The position numbers were made by a program, and so were the translations under genes. The notes beneath the pieces were generated by a model. That model was not told where the DNA came from. It was given only the letters and a program-made list of their open reading frames with translations, and did no database searches. From Microvirga sesbaniae (GTDB taxonomy: Bacteria > Pseudomonadota > Alphaproteobacteria > Rhizobiales > Beijerinckiaceae), in assembly GCF_025460805.1 (NCBI RefSeq), contig NZ_JAMXFJ010000037.1, positions 1 to 40,826 of the forward strand: DNA of 40,826 bases, in the 5' to 3' direction. Shown here in pieces: positions 8,158-15,162 of this stretch (the first letter of the stretch is position 1; each line of letters begins with the position of its first letter).

Positions 8158-8430
8158 ATGTATGGTTGGAGCATGAGCAACGATAATCCCGAGCTTCGCG
8201 TGCAGCTGTCCGACCAATGGCAGAAAGTCGCCATCGACTTGATCCGCAAGGGAATTCCGGCCGACATGGTCTTCGAGTCGCTGCTGACCGTCGGGCTCGC
8301 CGGTCATGTGGAGCTCCAGGGCAAGGACCAGACCGCCAGCAAGCTCGTTGCCATCGCCGAGCAGTTGTCGGAACAGGTCAGGCGGGAGAAGGAGGCGCTG
8401 CAGGAGGCCTCCGGGGCGACGAAGAACTAG
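8158..8430 (+). CDS. Small helical protein of unknown function
   Basis: A 90-residue protein, or 85 if it starts at the ATG at 8173 (MSNDNPEL). GGAGG four bases before 8158 favours the first start. It is predicted largely alpha-helical: VQLSDQWQKVAIDLIRKGIP, then GHVELQGKDQTASKLVAIAE and a charged end. There is no signal peptide, membrane segment or cysteine. I do not recognise the family. Confidence 0.65.
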   Translation: MYGWSMSNDNPELRVQLSDQWQKVAIDLIRKGIPADMVFESLLTVGLAGHVELQGKDQTASKLVAIAEQLSEQVRREKEALQEASGATKN

Positions 8431-8596
8431 CCAGACTTCGCAGCAGATTCAACTTACGGCTAAAGCGCCACTAAAATCGCACTTCAGGCGTTTTCCAGGT
8501 GCAACATCTGGAGTTATTGTTGCGTTAGCTCGGCGAAGTCCCCGAAGCAGCCCGAGCTGCTTCTCCGACCAACAGATACAATAGAGTCGTGCCCTC

Positions 8597-9028
8597 ATGC
8601 AGCCGGCGCTCGACAGCAGCACCTTAGACCGTTTGATCGCCCTCGGACGGGAGCAGGGACATCTCACGAATCAGGATCTCGAGGCCAATCTTCCGATCGC
8701 CTCCATGAGTGCGGAGGAGATTGCCCTCATCGTGGTTCATCTGGAAGAGACCGGCGTTCCGGTCGAGCTCGACGACAGTCTCGCATCGCCCAATCCCAAG
8801 CCCAACCCGGCGCCCGTCAGAAGCGCCGAGATCATTCCGTTTCCGGATCGCGCCGCGGCCGCCCGGGTGAAGCGTCGGAACGCGCCTCTTCAGAAGGCCA
8901 GTCCGACGGCGTCTGAAGCCCCCAAAGCTGCACAGCCCGGGCGGGGGGCCACGCACTGGGCCGTCGCGATCTCGGGGCTCCTGGTCCTGGTGCTCCTGGT
9001 CGGCCTCGTCATGATGCTGGGCGTCTGA
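8597..9028 (+). CDS. Tail-anchored protein with sigma-70 region 1.1-like domain
   Basis: A 143-residue protein in three parts. Residues 8-60 (LDRLIALGREQGHLTNQDLE, then MSAEEIALIVVHLEETGVPV) match the pattern of sigma-70 region 1.1, the acidic domain that keeps free RpoD off DNA: a helix ending in a G-[HY]-[LV]-T turn, a second helix after [QE]DL, and a third ending in [TM]G[VI]. Residues 61-118 are a Pro/Ala/Lys-rich linker with KRR at 92-94. Residues 121-142 are one hydrophobic helix (LLVLVLLVGLVMMLGV) at the very C-terminus. No sigma domains 2-4 are present. The domain should face the cytoplasm. Its 3' end overlaps the convergent DUF882 gene by 20 bases. The function is unknown. Confidence 0.75.
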   Translation: MQPALDSSTLDRLIALGREQGHLTNQDLEANLPIASMSAEEIALIVVHLEETGVPVELDDSLASPNPKPNPAPVRSAEIIPFPDRAAAARVKRRNAPLQKASPTASEAPKAAQPGRGATHWAVAISGLLVLVLLVGLVMMLGV

Positions 9029-10265
9029 TCTCACCACCCGTCAAAAGTTCCGCCTGAGCCTGCCCACCGACGACCGGAAGCGGTTTGACGGCGGGTCCGC
9101 TGAAATGCGTGACGCTGAGGTCATGCCGCGCGTCCGACGTGAAGCCGAGGTCGAGGAACGCCGTCCTCGGGTCGAAGAGGGACTTGGCTGCTGCGGTCGC
9201 GTCGTACCCGATGATGGCGTCGAGCTCGGGCGTGACCCTCGCGGCTGCCCGCGGAACGGTCGCCTCACCCGCGCCCATTGCGGTTGCCGCCATGGCGACA
9301 GCCGCCAGCTTGATCTCCGGTGGGCGCTGCGGCGGCAGGGGAACCGCCACGGCGAGTTCCTTGACGCTGTCCGGATCAGCCGAAGCCACCATCGTCGACG
9401 GGCCGGAGGCCTGCGTCTCCTGCTGCGGCGCCGGCGCGGCATTCTTGCGACCGAACAGACTGGCGAAGAGATTGCCGATGGAAGGACCGCCGCCGGCGGA
9501 CGCCTGGGTGGCGAGGGCCGCGTTGCGCGGAAGGATCTCGGCTTTCGCCAGCTCGTAACCCGGAAGCGGCTTGCCATTCGAGGGAAGGTGCAGGGTCTTC
9601 CCGTCAGGGAACAGCTGAACCAGCTGCTGCTGCGTCATGCGCGGCCAGGCCCGGACGTTGCCGGTGTCCACATGGACGAAGGCGGAGGACGAGTAATAGC
9701 CTACGCCGCCGTATTGCATCTTCATCGCGATGGCGCGCAGGCGGGCCGTGTCCACGTCGGGCAGACGAATGTCCATCGCCTTGCCGAGCATGTGCTGGCT
9801 GTGCTCGGCGACCCCGCTCGACCGACGGCGCAAGGCGCCGTTGGTTTCCGGCGACCGGTAGGCGGAGATGATGTTGATGGGCTGTGACGAGCCGGATTCC
9901 CTGTACACTTCCCAAATGATGTCGAACAGGCGTGGGTCCATCTGCGCGGGCCTCTCCACGCGCCAGTCGCGGAGGAACCAGTTGAGTTGCTGCAGAGCGC
10001 CCGAGTCGTACTCCCCGTTGCGGCGGAAGGTGACGGTCAAGCTTTCCCGCGTATGCGTGTGATAGAAGGTGAGGGTGCGGTTCTCTCCGAACGCGGCGGC
10101 ATCCTGAACGCGGGCCGTCGCCAGGAGAAGAAAGGACGCCGCGCCCAGGAGGCCGAGGGCCAGACAGGATGCGCCCGTCCTGACAGGCCGGTAGCTCCGT
10201 TCGGAGGCAGGGGCTGACCTGCATCCGCCAACCGATCGCTCGGATCGGGCGAGTAATCGCGCCAT
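9009..10265 (-). CDS. DUF882 family peptidase (M15-like, D-Ala-D-Ala carboxypeptidase fold)
   Basis: A 418-residue envelope protein. An N-terminal anchor or signal segment spans about 33-50. The DUF882 domain (62-205) keeps the zinc motif of M15-type peptidases: HMLGKAMD with His158 and Asp165, and His198 in FVHVDTG. Enzymes of this fold cut D-Ala-containing cross-bridges or stem peptides of peptidoglycan in the periplasm. The C-terminal 200 residues are Ala/Pro-rich and look unfolded, apart from a last segment (IIGYDATAAAKSLFDPRTAF). The ATG at 10265 is preferred over a TTG at 10319 because the latter adds only basic residues without a better ribosome site. It lies 81 bases behind the L,D-transpeptidase gene on the same strand. 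Confidence 0.82.
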   Translation of the reverse strand: MARLLARSERSVGGCRSAPASERSYRPVRTGASCLALGLLGAASFLLLATARVQDAAAFGENRTLTFYHTHTRESLTVTFRRNGEYDSGALQQLNWFLRDWRVERPAQMDPRLFDIIWEVYRESGSSQPINIISAYRSPETNGALRRRSSGVAEHSQHMLGKAMDIRLPDVDTARLRAIAMKMQYGGVGYYSSSAFVHVDTGNVRAWPRMTQQQLVQLFPDGKTLHLPSNGKPLPGYELAKAEILPRNAALATQASAGGGPSIGNLFASLFGRKNAAPAPQQETQASGPSTMVASADPDSVKELAVAVPLPPQRPPEIKLAAVAMAATAMGAGEATVPRAAARVTPELDAIIGYDATAAAKSLFDPRTAFLDLGFTSDARHDLSVTHFSGPAVKPLPVVGGQAQAELLTGGEIRRPAS

Positions 10266-10317
10266 GGTTCGTTGGTTCCCGCGTCCCTTTAAGCGACGTG
10301 TGATCGTTAACCATGGC

Positions 10318-10344
10318 AAAAATAGGCGCGAAGCGTGCCTTTTT
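10318..10344. terminator. Weak bidirectional hairpin between ldt and DUF882 genes
   Basis: AGGCGCG (10324-10330) pairs with CGTGCCT (10334-10340) apart from one mismatch. It is flanked by AAAAAT on the left and TTTT on the right, so either strand reads as a stem plus T-run. On the minus strand it may cut down read-through from the transpeptidase gene into the DUF882 gene. Confidence 0.45.
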
Positions 10345-10346
10345 GC

Positions 10347-11054
10347 TTAATCGGGCAGGGCCGCCGTCTGATTTCGCTTCGGGCGTCCCGATGGCGACGA
10401 CAGGACGACCACCTTCGTGCCCACGGGCGTGTGGTTGTACAGGTCGATCACGTCCTGGTTGATCATGCGGATGCAGCCCGATGAAACATTGGTGCCAATG
10501 GTCCAAGGCTCGAAGGTGCCGTGGATGCGGTAGAGCGTATCCTTGTTGCCCTGCCACAGGTACAGCGCCCGAGCGCCGAGCGGGTTGCCGGGGCCGCCGG
10601 GCATACCGGGACCGCCGGGCAGTTCCCCCATCTGCTCCTTGAGGTCCGGCTGTCGCCCGAACATCTCCTTGGGGGGATACCAGTCCGGCCATTCCTGCTT
10701 GTCCTTGATGACAGCGGTTCCGGACCAACTGAACCCCGACCGGCCGACGCCCACGCCGTAGCGCACGGCCATGCCGTCGCGCATGACGAGGTAGAGGTAG
10801 CGCGAACGCGGGTCCACCACGATGGTCCCGGGCGCCTCGGCCGTCTGGTACTCGACGACGCGCCGCAGGTAGGCCGGGTTGATCCTCGACAGTTCGATGC
10901 CCGGTACCGGGTAAAGGTCGTCGACGGGAGCGTACATGCGCTGGTAGGCGGACATGTCCCGCATCGACTGGGCGAGGCTGCGGTCGGTCGGCAGCCCGGT
11001 GCCGACGACGGCGGCTGAGGCTCCAAGCAGGAAGGTTCTGCGGCTGAGGTCCAT
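10347..11054 (-). CDS. L,D-transpeptidase (YkuD domain), Tat-type signal
   Basis: A 235-residue protein. The signal peptide has a twin-arginine motif, SRRTFLLGASAA, so export by Tat is likely. The YkuD domain (about 75-219) has the catalytic pattern HGT at 178-180 and SSGCIRM with Cys194. Such enzymes make 3-3 cross-links in peptidoglycan or attach proteins to it, and resist most beta-lactams. A Gly/Pro loop (GGPGMPGGPG) sits before the active site. The start at 11054 follows GGGGAGAG and begins the signal peptide; the longer open frame is not needed. With the DUF882 gene next to it, this is a small peptidoglycan-remodelling locus. Confidence 0.88.
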   Translation of the reverse strand: MDLSRRTFLLGASAAVVGTGLPTDRSLAQSMRDMSAYQRMYAPVDDLYPVPGIELSRINPAYLRRVVEYQTAEAPGTIVVDPRSRYLYLVMRDGMAVRYGVGVGRSGFSWSGTAVIKDKQEWPDWYPPKEMFGRQPDLKEQMGELPGGPGMPGGPGNPLGARALYLWQGNKDTLYRIHGTFEPWTIGTNVSSGCIRMINQDVIDLYNHTPVGTKVVVLSSPSGRPKRNQTAALPD

Positions 11055-11200
11055 TGTGCTCTCCCCGGCGGACTTAACTCGACAATAAGAAGACGCAGGA
11101 CCATCCGTCTCGGTTTCATGGTAGCTGCTATGCTTCACGGGCAGAGTGAAGCCTGGCCGTTCACATTCGGGCGAGTACGGAGCAGGGGCAATTTGGTGTG

Positions 11201-11662
11201 ATGATCGAGAACCTCCCATGGTCGTGGCTCGCGGGCGTAGGCCTGCTGGGCGTCCTGTTCGTTCTGGTTCTTCTCTGGACCCGCAAGCCGCGCTACCGGC
11301 GTGCTGCGATCATGACGGACAACGAGCGCGAGTTCTATCAGCGCCTTCTCGCCGCCTGCCCCGATTGTCAGGTCTGGCCGCAGGTCCCGATCCTGGCGCT
11401 CGTCCGTCCGGACGCGAAGGAAGGCAGCCGTGCCTTCTGGATGGCTTTCAAGAAAATTTCGAACACCCGCGTCGACTGGGTCGTCGTTCGGGACCTGGAG
11501 GTCGTGGCGGTCGTCGAACTCGACGACCGCTCCCATGACGCCCGCAGGGACGCCCAGCGCGACAAGGTCCTGAAATCCTGCGGCTACCGCGTGGTCCGCT
11601 TCAGCTCGAGCCGTAGGCCCGATCCCAGGCAGATCCAGGCGGCGGTTTTCCGGCCCGATTAG
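11201..11662 (+). CDS. DUF2726 membrane-anchored protein
   Basis: A 153-residue protein with one N-terminal transmembrane helix (about 10-26, LAGVGLLGVLFVLVLLW) and a cytoplasmic DUF2726 domain. The core VVAVVELDDRSH followed by RDKVLKSCGYRVVRF looks like the PD-(D/E)XK nuclease fold, which DUF2726 is thought to belong to; the acidic pair after the strand could bind metal. Whether it cuts nucleic acid is not known. A GTG sits directly before this ATG. Its stop overlaps that of the convergent hydrolase gene by four bases (TTAG). Confidence 0.8.
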   Translation: MIENLPWSWLAGVGLLGVLFVLVLLWTRKPRYRRAAIMTDNEREFYQRLLAACPDCQVWPQVPILALVRPDAKEGSRAFWMAFKKISNTRVDWVVVRDLEVVAVVELDDRSHDARRDAQRDKVLKSCGYRVVRFSSSRRPDPRQIQAAVFRPD

Positions 11663-12678
11663 CGGCCCGAGGCCCGCATCGTGCTCCCTTGGTGCGCACC
11701 CAAGCTGGCGAACACTTCCTCCCGCAGGAGGTTCGGCTCGGACAAATAACGGGCCGAATGGTGGAACGGCGTGACCGACCTGACCTCCGCCTCCCGGGCG
11801 ATCGATCCGGCGTCCCGGGCGGTCAAGTGCAGAGACGCGACGGCCAGGGGACGGTCGCACTCCAGGAAGACCGCTTCGATGAAGAGCTGATCGGCCCGGC
11901 GGGCGAGCCGAACGATTTTCTCGCGGTTTTCGGGATGCGGCGCCGCGTCGGTGACATAGGCGACGCTCTGGCCCGGCGCGATGCGCAGGGCCTGACCCTT
12001 CAGGTCAGCAAGGCGAATGCTCCCTCGGCCAGGGACGGCAACGGGATGATCGTCGGGCATGCCGAGGCGGATCGCCCGCTTGGCTTCGTTGAGCCAGGGG
12101 CCCGGCGGGAGATCGAGTTCGTTCAGGACGCCTCGCCACACATTCACCTGAAGGACCTCCCTCAGGGCGAAGGCGAGGGACGGGATGCCGTGATCGAGGG
12201 CGACGGCCTCGATCCTGAACTCGCCCTCCATCCAGGCGACGCCCTCCGGGAAAACGGGCGGCTCGACGTCCCGCCGGGCGAAGGCTTCACGGGCTTGGAA
12301 CTCCGCCGCCTGAGTCACCCGGCGGCCGTCGTAGTCCATGGCGGTGAGGCGGAAATCGACCGAATTCTCGTCCAGAAGGTTCCAGGTGAAGCCGCGGATC
12401 CGATGTTCGACCTGCGCGGCGAAGCCTGGCGGTCCGATGAGGGTCAGAGGGCGCGGACGATGCAGGCAGAGCCGAAGCAGCCGGTCGAACCCGGCCATGT
12501 GGTCCACATGCGTGTGAGAGACGAAGACGTGGCTCACGCGCAGCAGTTCGCGGGAGGAGAGGGCGCTGACGTCGCCGAGATCGAAGAGGATCGCCCGGCG
12601 GCCGTAACGAAAATCCAGGTAGACGCCCGGATCGCTGAACGGATCGTTCACGAGGCGGGGTTGCACAAGCCAGCTCAT
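11659..12678 (-). CDS. Metallo-beta-lactamase-fold hydrolase, ribonuclease Z-like
   Basis: A 339-residue protein. The zinc motif HTHVDH is at 55-60, followed by MAGFDRLLR as in RNase Z-type and related phosphodiesterases. Later ligands include the aspartate of YVTDAAPH, the histidine of SLHLTARDAG and HHSARY. RNase Z trims the 3' end of tRNA precursors lacking CCA, but the tRNA in this window encodes CCA, and this protein lacks the usual flexible arm. A broader MBL hydrolase role is therefore equally likely. The ribosome site is weak. Confidence 0.75.
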   Translation of the reverse strand: MSWLVQPRLVNDPFSDPGVYLDFRYGRRAILFDLGDVSALSSRELLRVSHVFVSHTHVDHMAGFDRLLRLCLHRPRPLTLIGPPGFAAQVEHRIRGFTWNLLDENSVDFRLTAMDYDGRRVTQAAEFQAREAFARRDVEPPVFPEGVAWMEGEFRIEAVALDHGIPSLAFALREVLQVNVWRGVLNELDLPPGPWLNEAKRAIRLGMPDDHPVAVPGRGSIRLADLKGQALRIAPGQSVAYVTDAAPHPENREKIVRLARRADQLFIEAVFLECDRPLAVASLHLTARDAGSIAREAEVRSVTPFHHSARYLSEPNLLREEVFASLGAHQGSTMRASGR

Positions 12679-12720
12679 CCGGTGCCAACGGGCCCGATCC
12701 GGGCATGTTCCGCAGTGAAA

Positions 12721-12749
12721 GGCCGGGTCCGCATGGAGCGGACCCGGCC
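12721..12749 (-). terminator. Long perfect hairpin terminator
   Basis: GGCCGGGTCCGC (12721-12732) pairs with GCGGACCCGGCC (12738-12749), 12 perfect base pairs around a five-base loop. On the minus strand it is followed by TTTCAC, so it ends the small acidic-protein gene upstream. The T-run is short. Confidence 0.75.
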
Positions 12750-12795
12750 CGGAATGATCACGACGCGGGAGCGCCCGACAAACGGATGAAGCGGG

Positions 12796-13098
12796 TCAGG
12801 CTTCATCCTCCACTTCGTCGGGATCGGTCACGTCGACCAGGAACATGATGTAGGGACCTTCGTCCTCGTCATCGTCATCCTCGTCCTCATCGAAATCCGC
12901 GTTTTCGAACTCGGTCTTCTCCTCATCGGTCGCCGGCCTAACGTTGAGGGTCGCGAAGCCGTCCCACAGGGGAGCTCCCTCGCTTTCCAGGACCTTGAGA
13001 TCGTCCTTGAAGTCTTCGCTCATGAGGAGATCGCGGGCCTCGTCCTCTCCGGCATTGGTAATGGCGACAGGCTTGTCGCTAATCGTCAGCGTGAACAT
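12796..13098 (-). CDS. Small highly acidic protein of unknown function
   Basis: A 100-residue cytoplasmic protein. The first half is a mixed fold (MFTLTISDKPVAITNAGEDE, then EGAPLWDGFATLNVRPAT). Residues about 68-80 are almost only Asp and Glu, and PYIMFLVDVTDPDEVEDEA ends it. AAGGA lies about eight bases before the start. I do not know the family; the shape suggests a small binding partner rather than an enzyme. Confidence 0.65.
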   Translation of the reverse strand: MFTLTISDKPVAITNAGEDEARDLLMSEDFKDDLKVLESEGAPLWDGFATLNVRPATDEEKTEFENADFDEDEDDDDEDEGPYIMFLVDVTDPDEVEDEA

Positions 13099-13192
13099 GA
13101 TTCGTCCTTTCCATTCGCCCGCAAGGGATACCCACTAACGCACGACCCTGCACGTTCGTGGCAGGGATATGCACATGAAGCGACATGAAGAT

Positions 13193-13212
13193 GACCGGGT
13201 GGAGGCCCGGTC
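13193..13212 (-). terminator. Hairpin after the DUF305 gene
   Basis: GACCGGG (13193-13199) pairs with CCCGGTC (13206-13212) just downstream of the minus-strand DUF305 stop. A second hairpin CCCTGC/GCAGGG (13146-13166) follows. Neither has a proper T-run, so termination is only likely. Confidence 0.4.
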
Positions 13213-13233
13213 CGTCGACGGAACCAAACGGGC

Positions 13234-13626
13234 CTACCGGCCCCCCTTCGTCTTCAGCCAGGCTTCCATTTCGGCGATCTCGCGCTCCTGTTCCCGGATG
13301 ACGTCGGCGGCCCATTTCCGGATCTGCTCGTCCTTGGCGTGCTGAAGCGCCACCTTCGCCATGTCGATGGCGCCCTGGTGATGGGGAATCATGCCGCGCA
13401 CGAAATCGACGTCCGGGTCACCGCTGAACGGGATGTCCATGTTCCGGTGCATGGTCTCGTTCGCCTGGCGGTAGCCTTGGGTGGAGGGCGCCTCTGCGGC
13501 CTGCGCTGGTGCTGTGGCGGGCTGCCCCGCGTGACCTCCATGGTGGCCTCCATGTGCGCCCTGCGCCCGCGCACCCGCGGGCAGGGCGCTCAGCAGGGCG
13601 GTCAGGACAAGAGAATAGGTTTTCAT
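13234..13626 (-). CDS. DUF305 family exported copper-binding-type protein
   Basis: A 130-residue protein with a signal peptide cut after ARA (about residue 21). The mature start is His/Gly-rich (HGGHHGGH), then comes the DUF305 core: MHRNM (59-63) and MIPHHQGAIDMAK (79-91), whose Met and His residues bind Cu or Ag in the CopM-type relatives. A copper-binding periplasmic protein is therefore likely. It lies downstream of the HMA gene and the CueR-type promoter, which supports the role. Confidence 0.85.
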   Translation of the reverse strand: MKTYSLVLTALLSALPAGARAQGAHGGHHGGHAGQPATAPAQAAEAPSTQGYRQANETMHRNMDIPFSGDPDVDFVRGMIPHHQGAIDMAKVALQHAKDEQIRKWAADVIREQEREIAEMEAWLKTKGGR

Positions 13627-13721
13627 CGGTGTTGCTCGCGAAAAATGGGAACGCGTGGGAGGGGTGCAGCGCCCTGTCCTGGGCGCGCGATGGCCCAGGC
13701 TGCTCCGTGATCGTTCGGGCG

Positions 13722-13934
13722 TCAGGCATGCTGTTGCGAGAGAGGCCTGGCGGCGTAGCCGGCCCTGTGCAACGCTGCCAGGATCGCAGCTTCCTCGCGG
13801 TCCGTGGCGACCGCGACGACGCGGCTTTCCAGGTCGGCCTCAACCTGGGCTTGCGGATCGAGTGCTTGGAGAGCCTGCCTGATGCTCCTCAGGCAACCGC
13901 CGCACTGGATGTCCGGCACGTGAAAGTGATGCAT
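13722..13934 (-). CDS. Heavy-metal-associated domain protein, CopZ-like
   Basis: A 70-residue single HMA domain. The metal motif is Cys11-x-x-Cys14 in IQCGGC, and the rest follows the beta-alpha-beta-beta-alpha-beta plan. Such proteins carry Cu(I) in the cytoplasm to a P-type ATPase or a CueR regulator; neither is encoded in this window. GAAAGGATCC before the start at 13934 is a good ribosome site. It is the first gene behind the CueR-type promoter, and the DUF305 gene follows after 95 bases. Confidence 0.85.
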   Translation of the reverse strand: MHHFHVPDIQCGGCLRSIRQALQALDPQAQVEADLESRVVAVATDREEAAILAALHRAGYAARPLSQQHA

Positions 13935-13963
13935 GGTCGGGATCCTTTCTCGAGATCCCGACA

Positions 13964-13994
13964 CTCTTGAACCTTTCCACGATGGCAAGGTCAA
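13964..13994 (-). promoter_or_regulatory. CueR-type (MerR family) copper promoter
   Basis: Read on the minus strand: TTGACC is the -35 box, then a 19-base spacer, then CAAGAG as a poor -10. The near-perfect dyad ACCTTGCC-N5-GGAAAGGT (13971-13991) fills the spacer. The long spacer with an ACCTTCC/GGAAGGT dyad is the known layout of CueR targets such as E. coli copA. It lies about 30 bases before the HMA start. Confidence 0.7.
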
Positions 13995-14004
13995 GCCGCC
14001 TAGC

Positions 14005-14050
14005 GCATCGGACGGAAAAGTGGCTCCACTTTTGGGATCGATTGCGATGC
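14005..14050. repeat. Short palindromic repeat element, copy 1
   Basis: GCATCG (14005) and CGATGC (14050) are the outer arms, AAAAGTGG/CCACTTTT the inner ones. The same plan occurs at 39160-39206. An adjoining inverted repeat GGCGCATCGT (14064-14073) / ACGATGCGCC (14097-14106) shares its sequence, in reverse orientation, with 7467-7497 and 35612-35643. The remaining bases up to 14244 hold no gene, only the leader of the MYG1 gene. Confidence 0.75.
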
Positions 14051-14244
14051 TCCCCTCTTGGCTGGCGCATCGTTCGACGCGGCCCTCTGGGTCCGCACGA
14101 TGCGCCAAGGCGGTTATTCGGGCTATCTTCCCGTCAGCATAAAGGATGTGATTGCAGCAGCTTATCTTCTTCGAGTAGCTCTGTTATCGCGGATCGAGAT
14201 GCAGAACTGGTCAGGAGCAGCCGACGGTGGTCGGGACGAGTCAG

Positions 14245-15135
14245 ATGAAGGTTGTCACCCATAGCGGCACATTCCATGCCGACGATGTCTTCGCCTTCTC
14301 GATTTTGCGGGAAGCCCTGGGGATTTTCGATTTCACCCGGACCCGAGACACGGCCTTGATCGACGCCGCGGACCTCGTCTTCGATGTCGGCGGCGTCTAC
14401 GATATCGCGCGCGGACGCTACGATCACCACATGCGGGATCTGCCGCGCCGGCCCGATGGGACGCCTTACAGCTCCGTGGGCCTGATCTGGCGCGACTTCG
14501 GGCGCAATGCCCTGCCGAACCTGGCTCCGGGGATCGATGAGGACCTGCTGGACGTGGTCTGGAAGGACATCGATACCGGCTTCGTTCTTGCCATCGACCA
14601 GGCCGACAACGGCGTCGCGTCGGTCAGTCAGGGTCACCTGTCGCTCCTGATCGAAGCCTTCAATCCCACCTGGGCCAGCGACCAATCCTATGACGATGCG
14701 TTCCTCGAGGCGGCCGATTTCGCCAGAGGGATCCTGGCCCGGGCTTGCCAGCAGGCGCATGCGGAAGCGCAGGCGCAGTCCTCCGTGCTCTCCGCCGCCC
14801 GGAGGACGCAGGACCCCCGGATCATCGTTCTCAATCGAAAGCTGCCTTGGGAGAAGGCCGTCTTCGAGGGGGGGTTGCGCGATCTTCTCTTCATCATATA
14901 CCCGAATGAGGACGCCACATCCTGGTATTGCCGGACCGTTCCGCCGGAGCCTAATTCCTTCGGCCAGAGACTGTCCCTGCCGGAGGCGTGGCGGGGCTTG
15001 CAGGAAGAGGAATTTTCCCGCACCGCCGGGATCGCCGACGGCGTCTTCTGCCATCCTGGCGGGTTCATCTGCGGGGCGCGGTCGCAGGAATCCGCCGTCA
15101 GGCTGGCCGAGAAGGCGATCGCGGTCGGCCAATAG
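14245..15135 (+). CDS. MYG1 family (UPF0160) putative nuclease
   Basis: A 296-residue protein, slightly shorter than eukaryotic MYG1 but otherwise complete. THSGTFHADD (5-14) and YDIARGRYDHH (52-62) are the DHH-type metal motifs of the family. Eukaryotic MYG1 is a 3'-5' RNA exonuclease; the bacterial forms are little studied. The family start MKVVTHSG fixes the ATG at 14245 rather than the one at 14227. The HDAC-family gene begins 27 bases after its stop, so the two are probably one operon. Confidence 0.85.
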   Translation: MKVVTHSGTFHADDVFAFSILREALGIFDFTRTRDTALIDAADLVFDVGGVYDIARGRYDHHMRDLPRRPDGTPYSSVGLIWRDFGRNALPNLAPGIDEDLLDVVWKDIDTGFVLAIDQADNGVASVSQGHLSLLIEAFNPTWASDQSYDDAFLEAADFARGILARACQQAHAEAQAQSSVLSAARRTQDPRIIVLNRKLPWEKAVFEGGLRDLLFIIYPNEDATSWYCRTVPPEPNSFGQRLSLPEAWRGLQEEEFSRTAGIADGVFCHPGGFICGARSQESAVRLAEKAIAVGQ

Positions 15136-15162
15136 ACGGGCTTGATCCGGAAGGGGCGGGAC

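Noticed and set aside
7820..8307. Minus-strand open frames across the tRNA region, one with ATGLEPATSGVTGRHSNRLS
   Set aside because: This is the well-known false translation of a tRNA gene read on the opposite strand.
13146..13212. Possible riboswitch or small RNA in the hairpins after the DUF305 gene
   Set aside because: Two simple hairpins after a stop codon are explained by termination; no conserved motif is seen.
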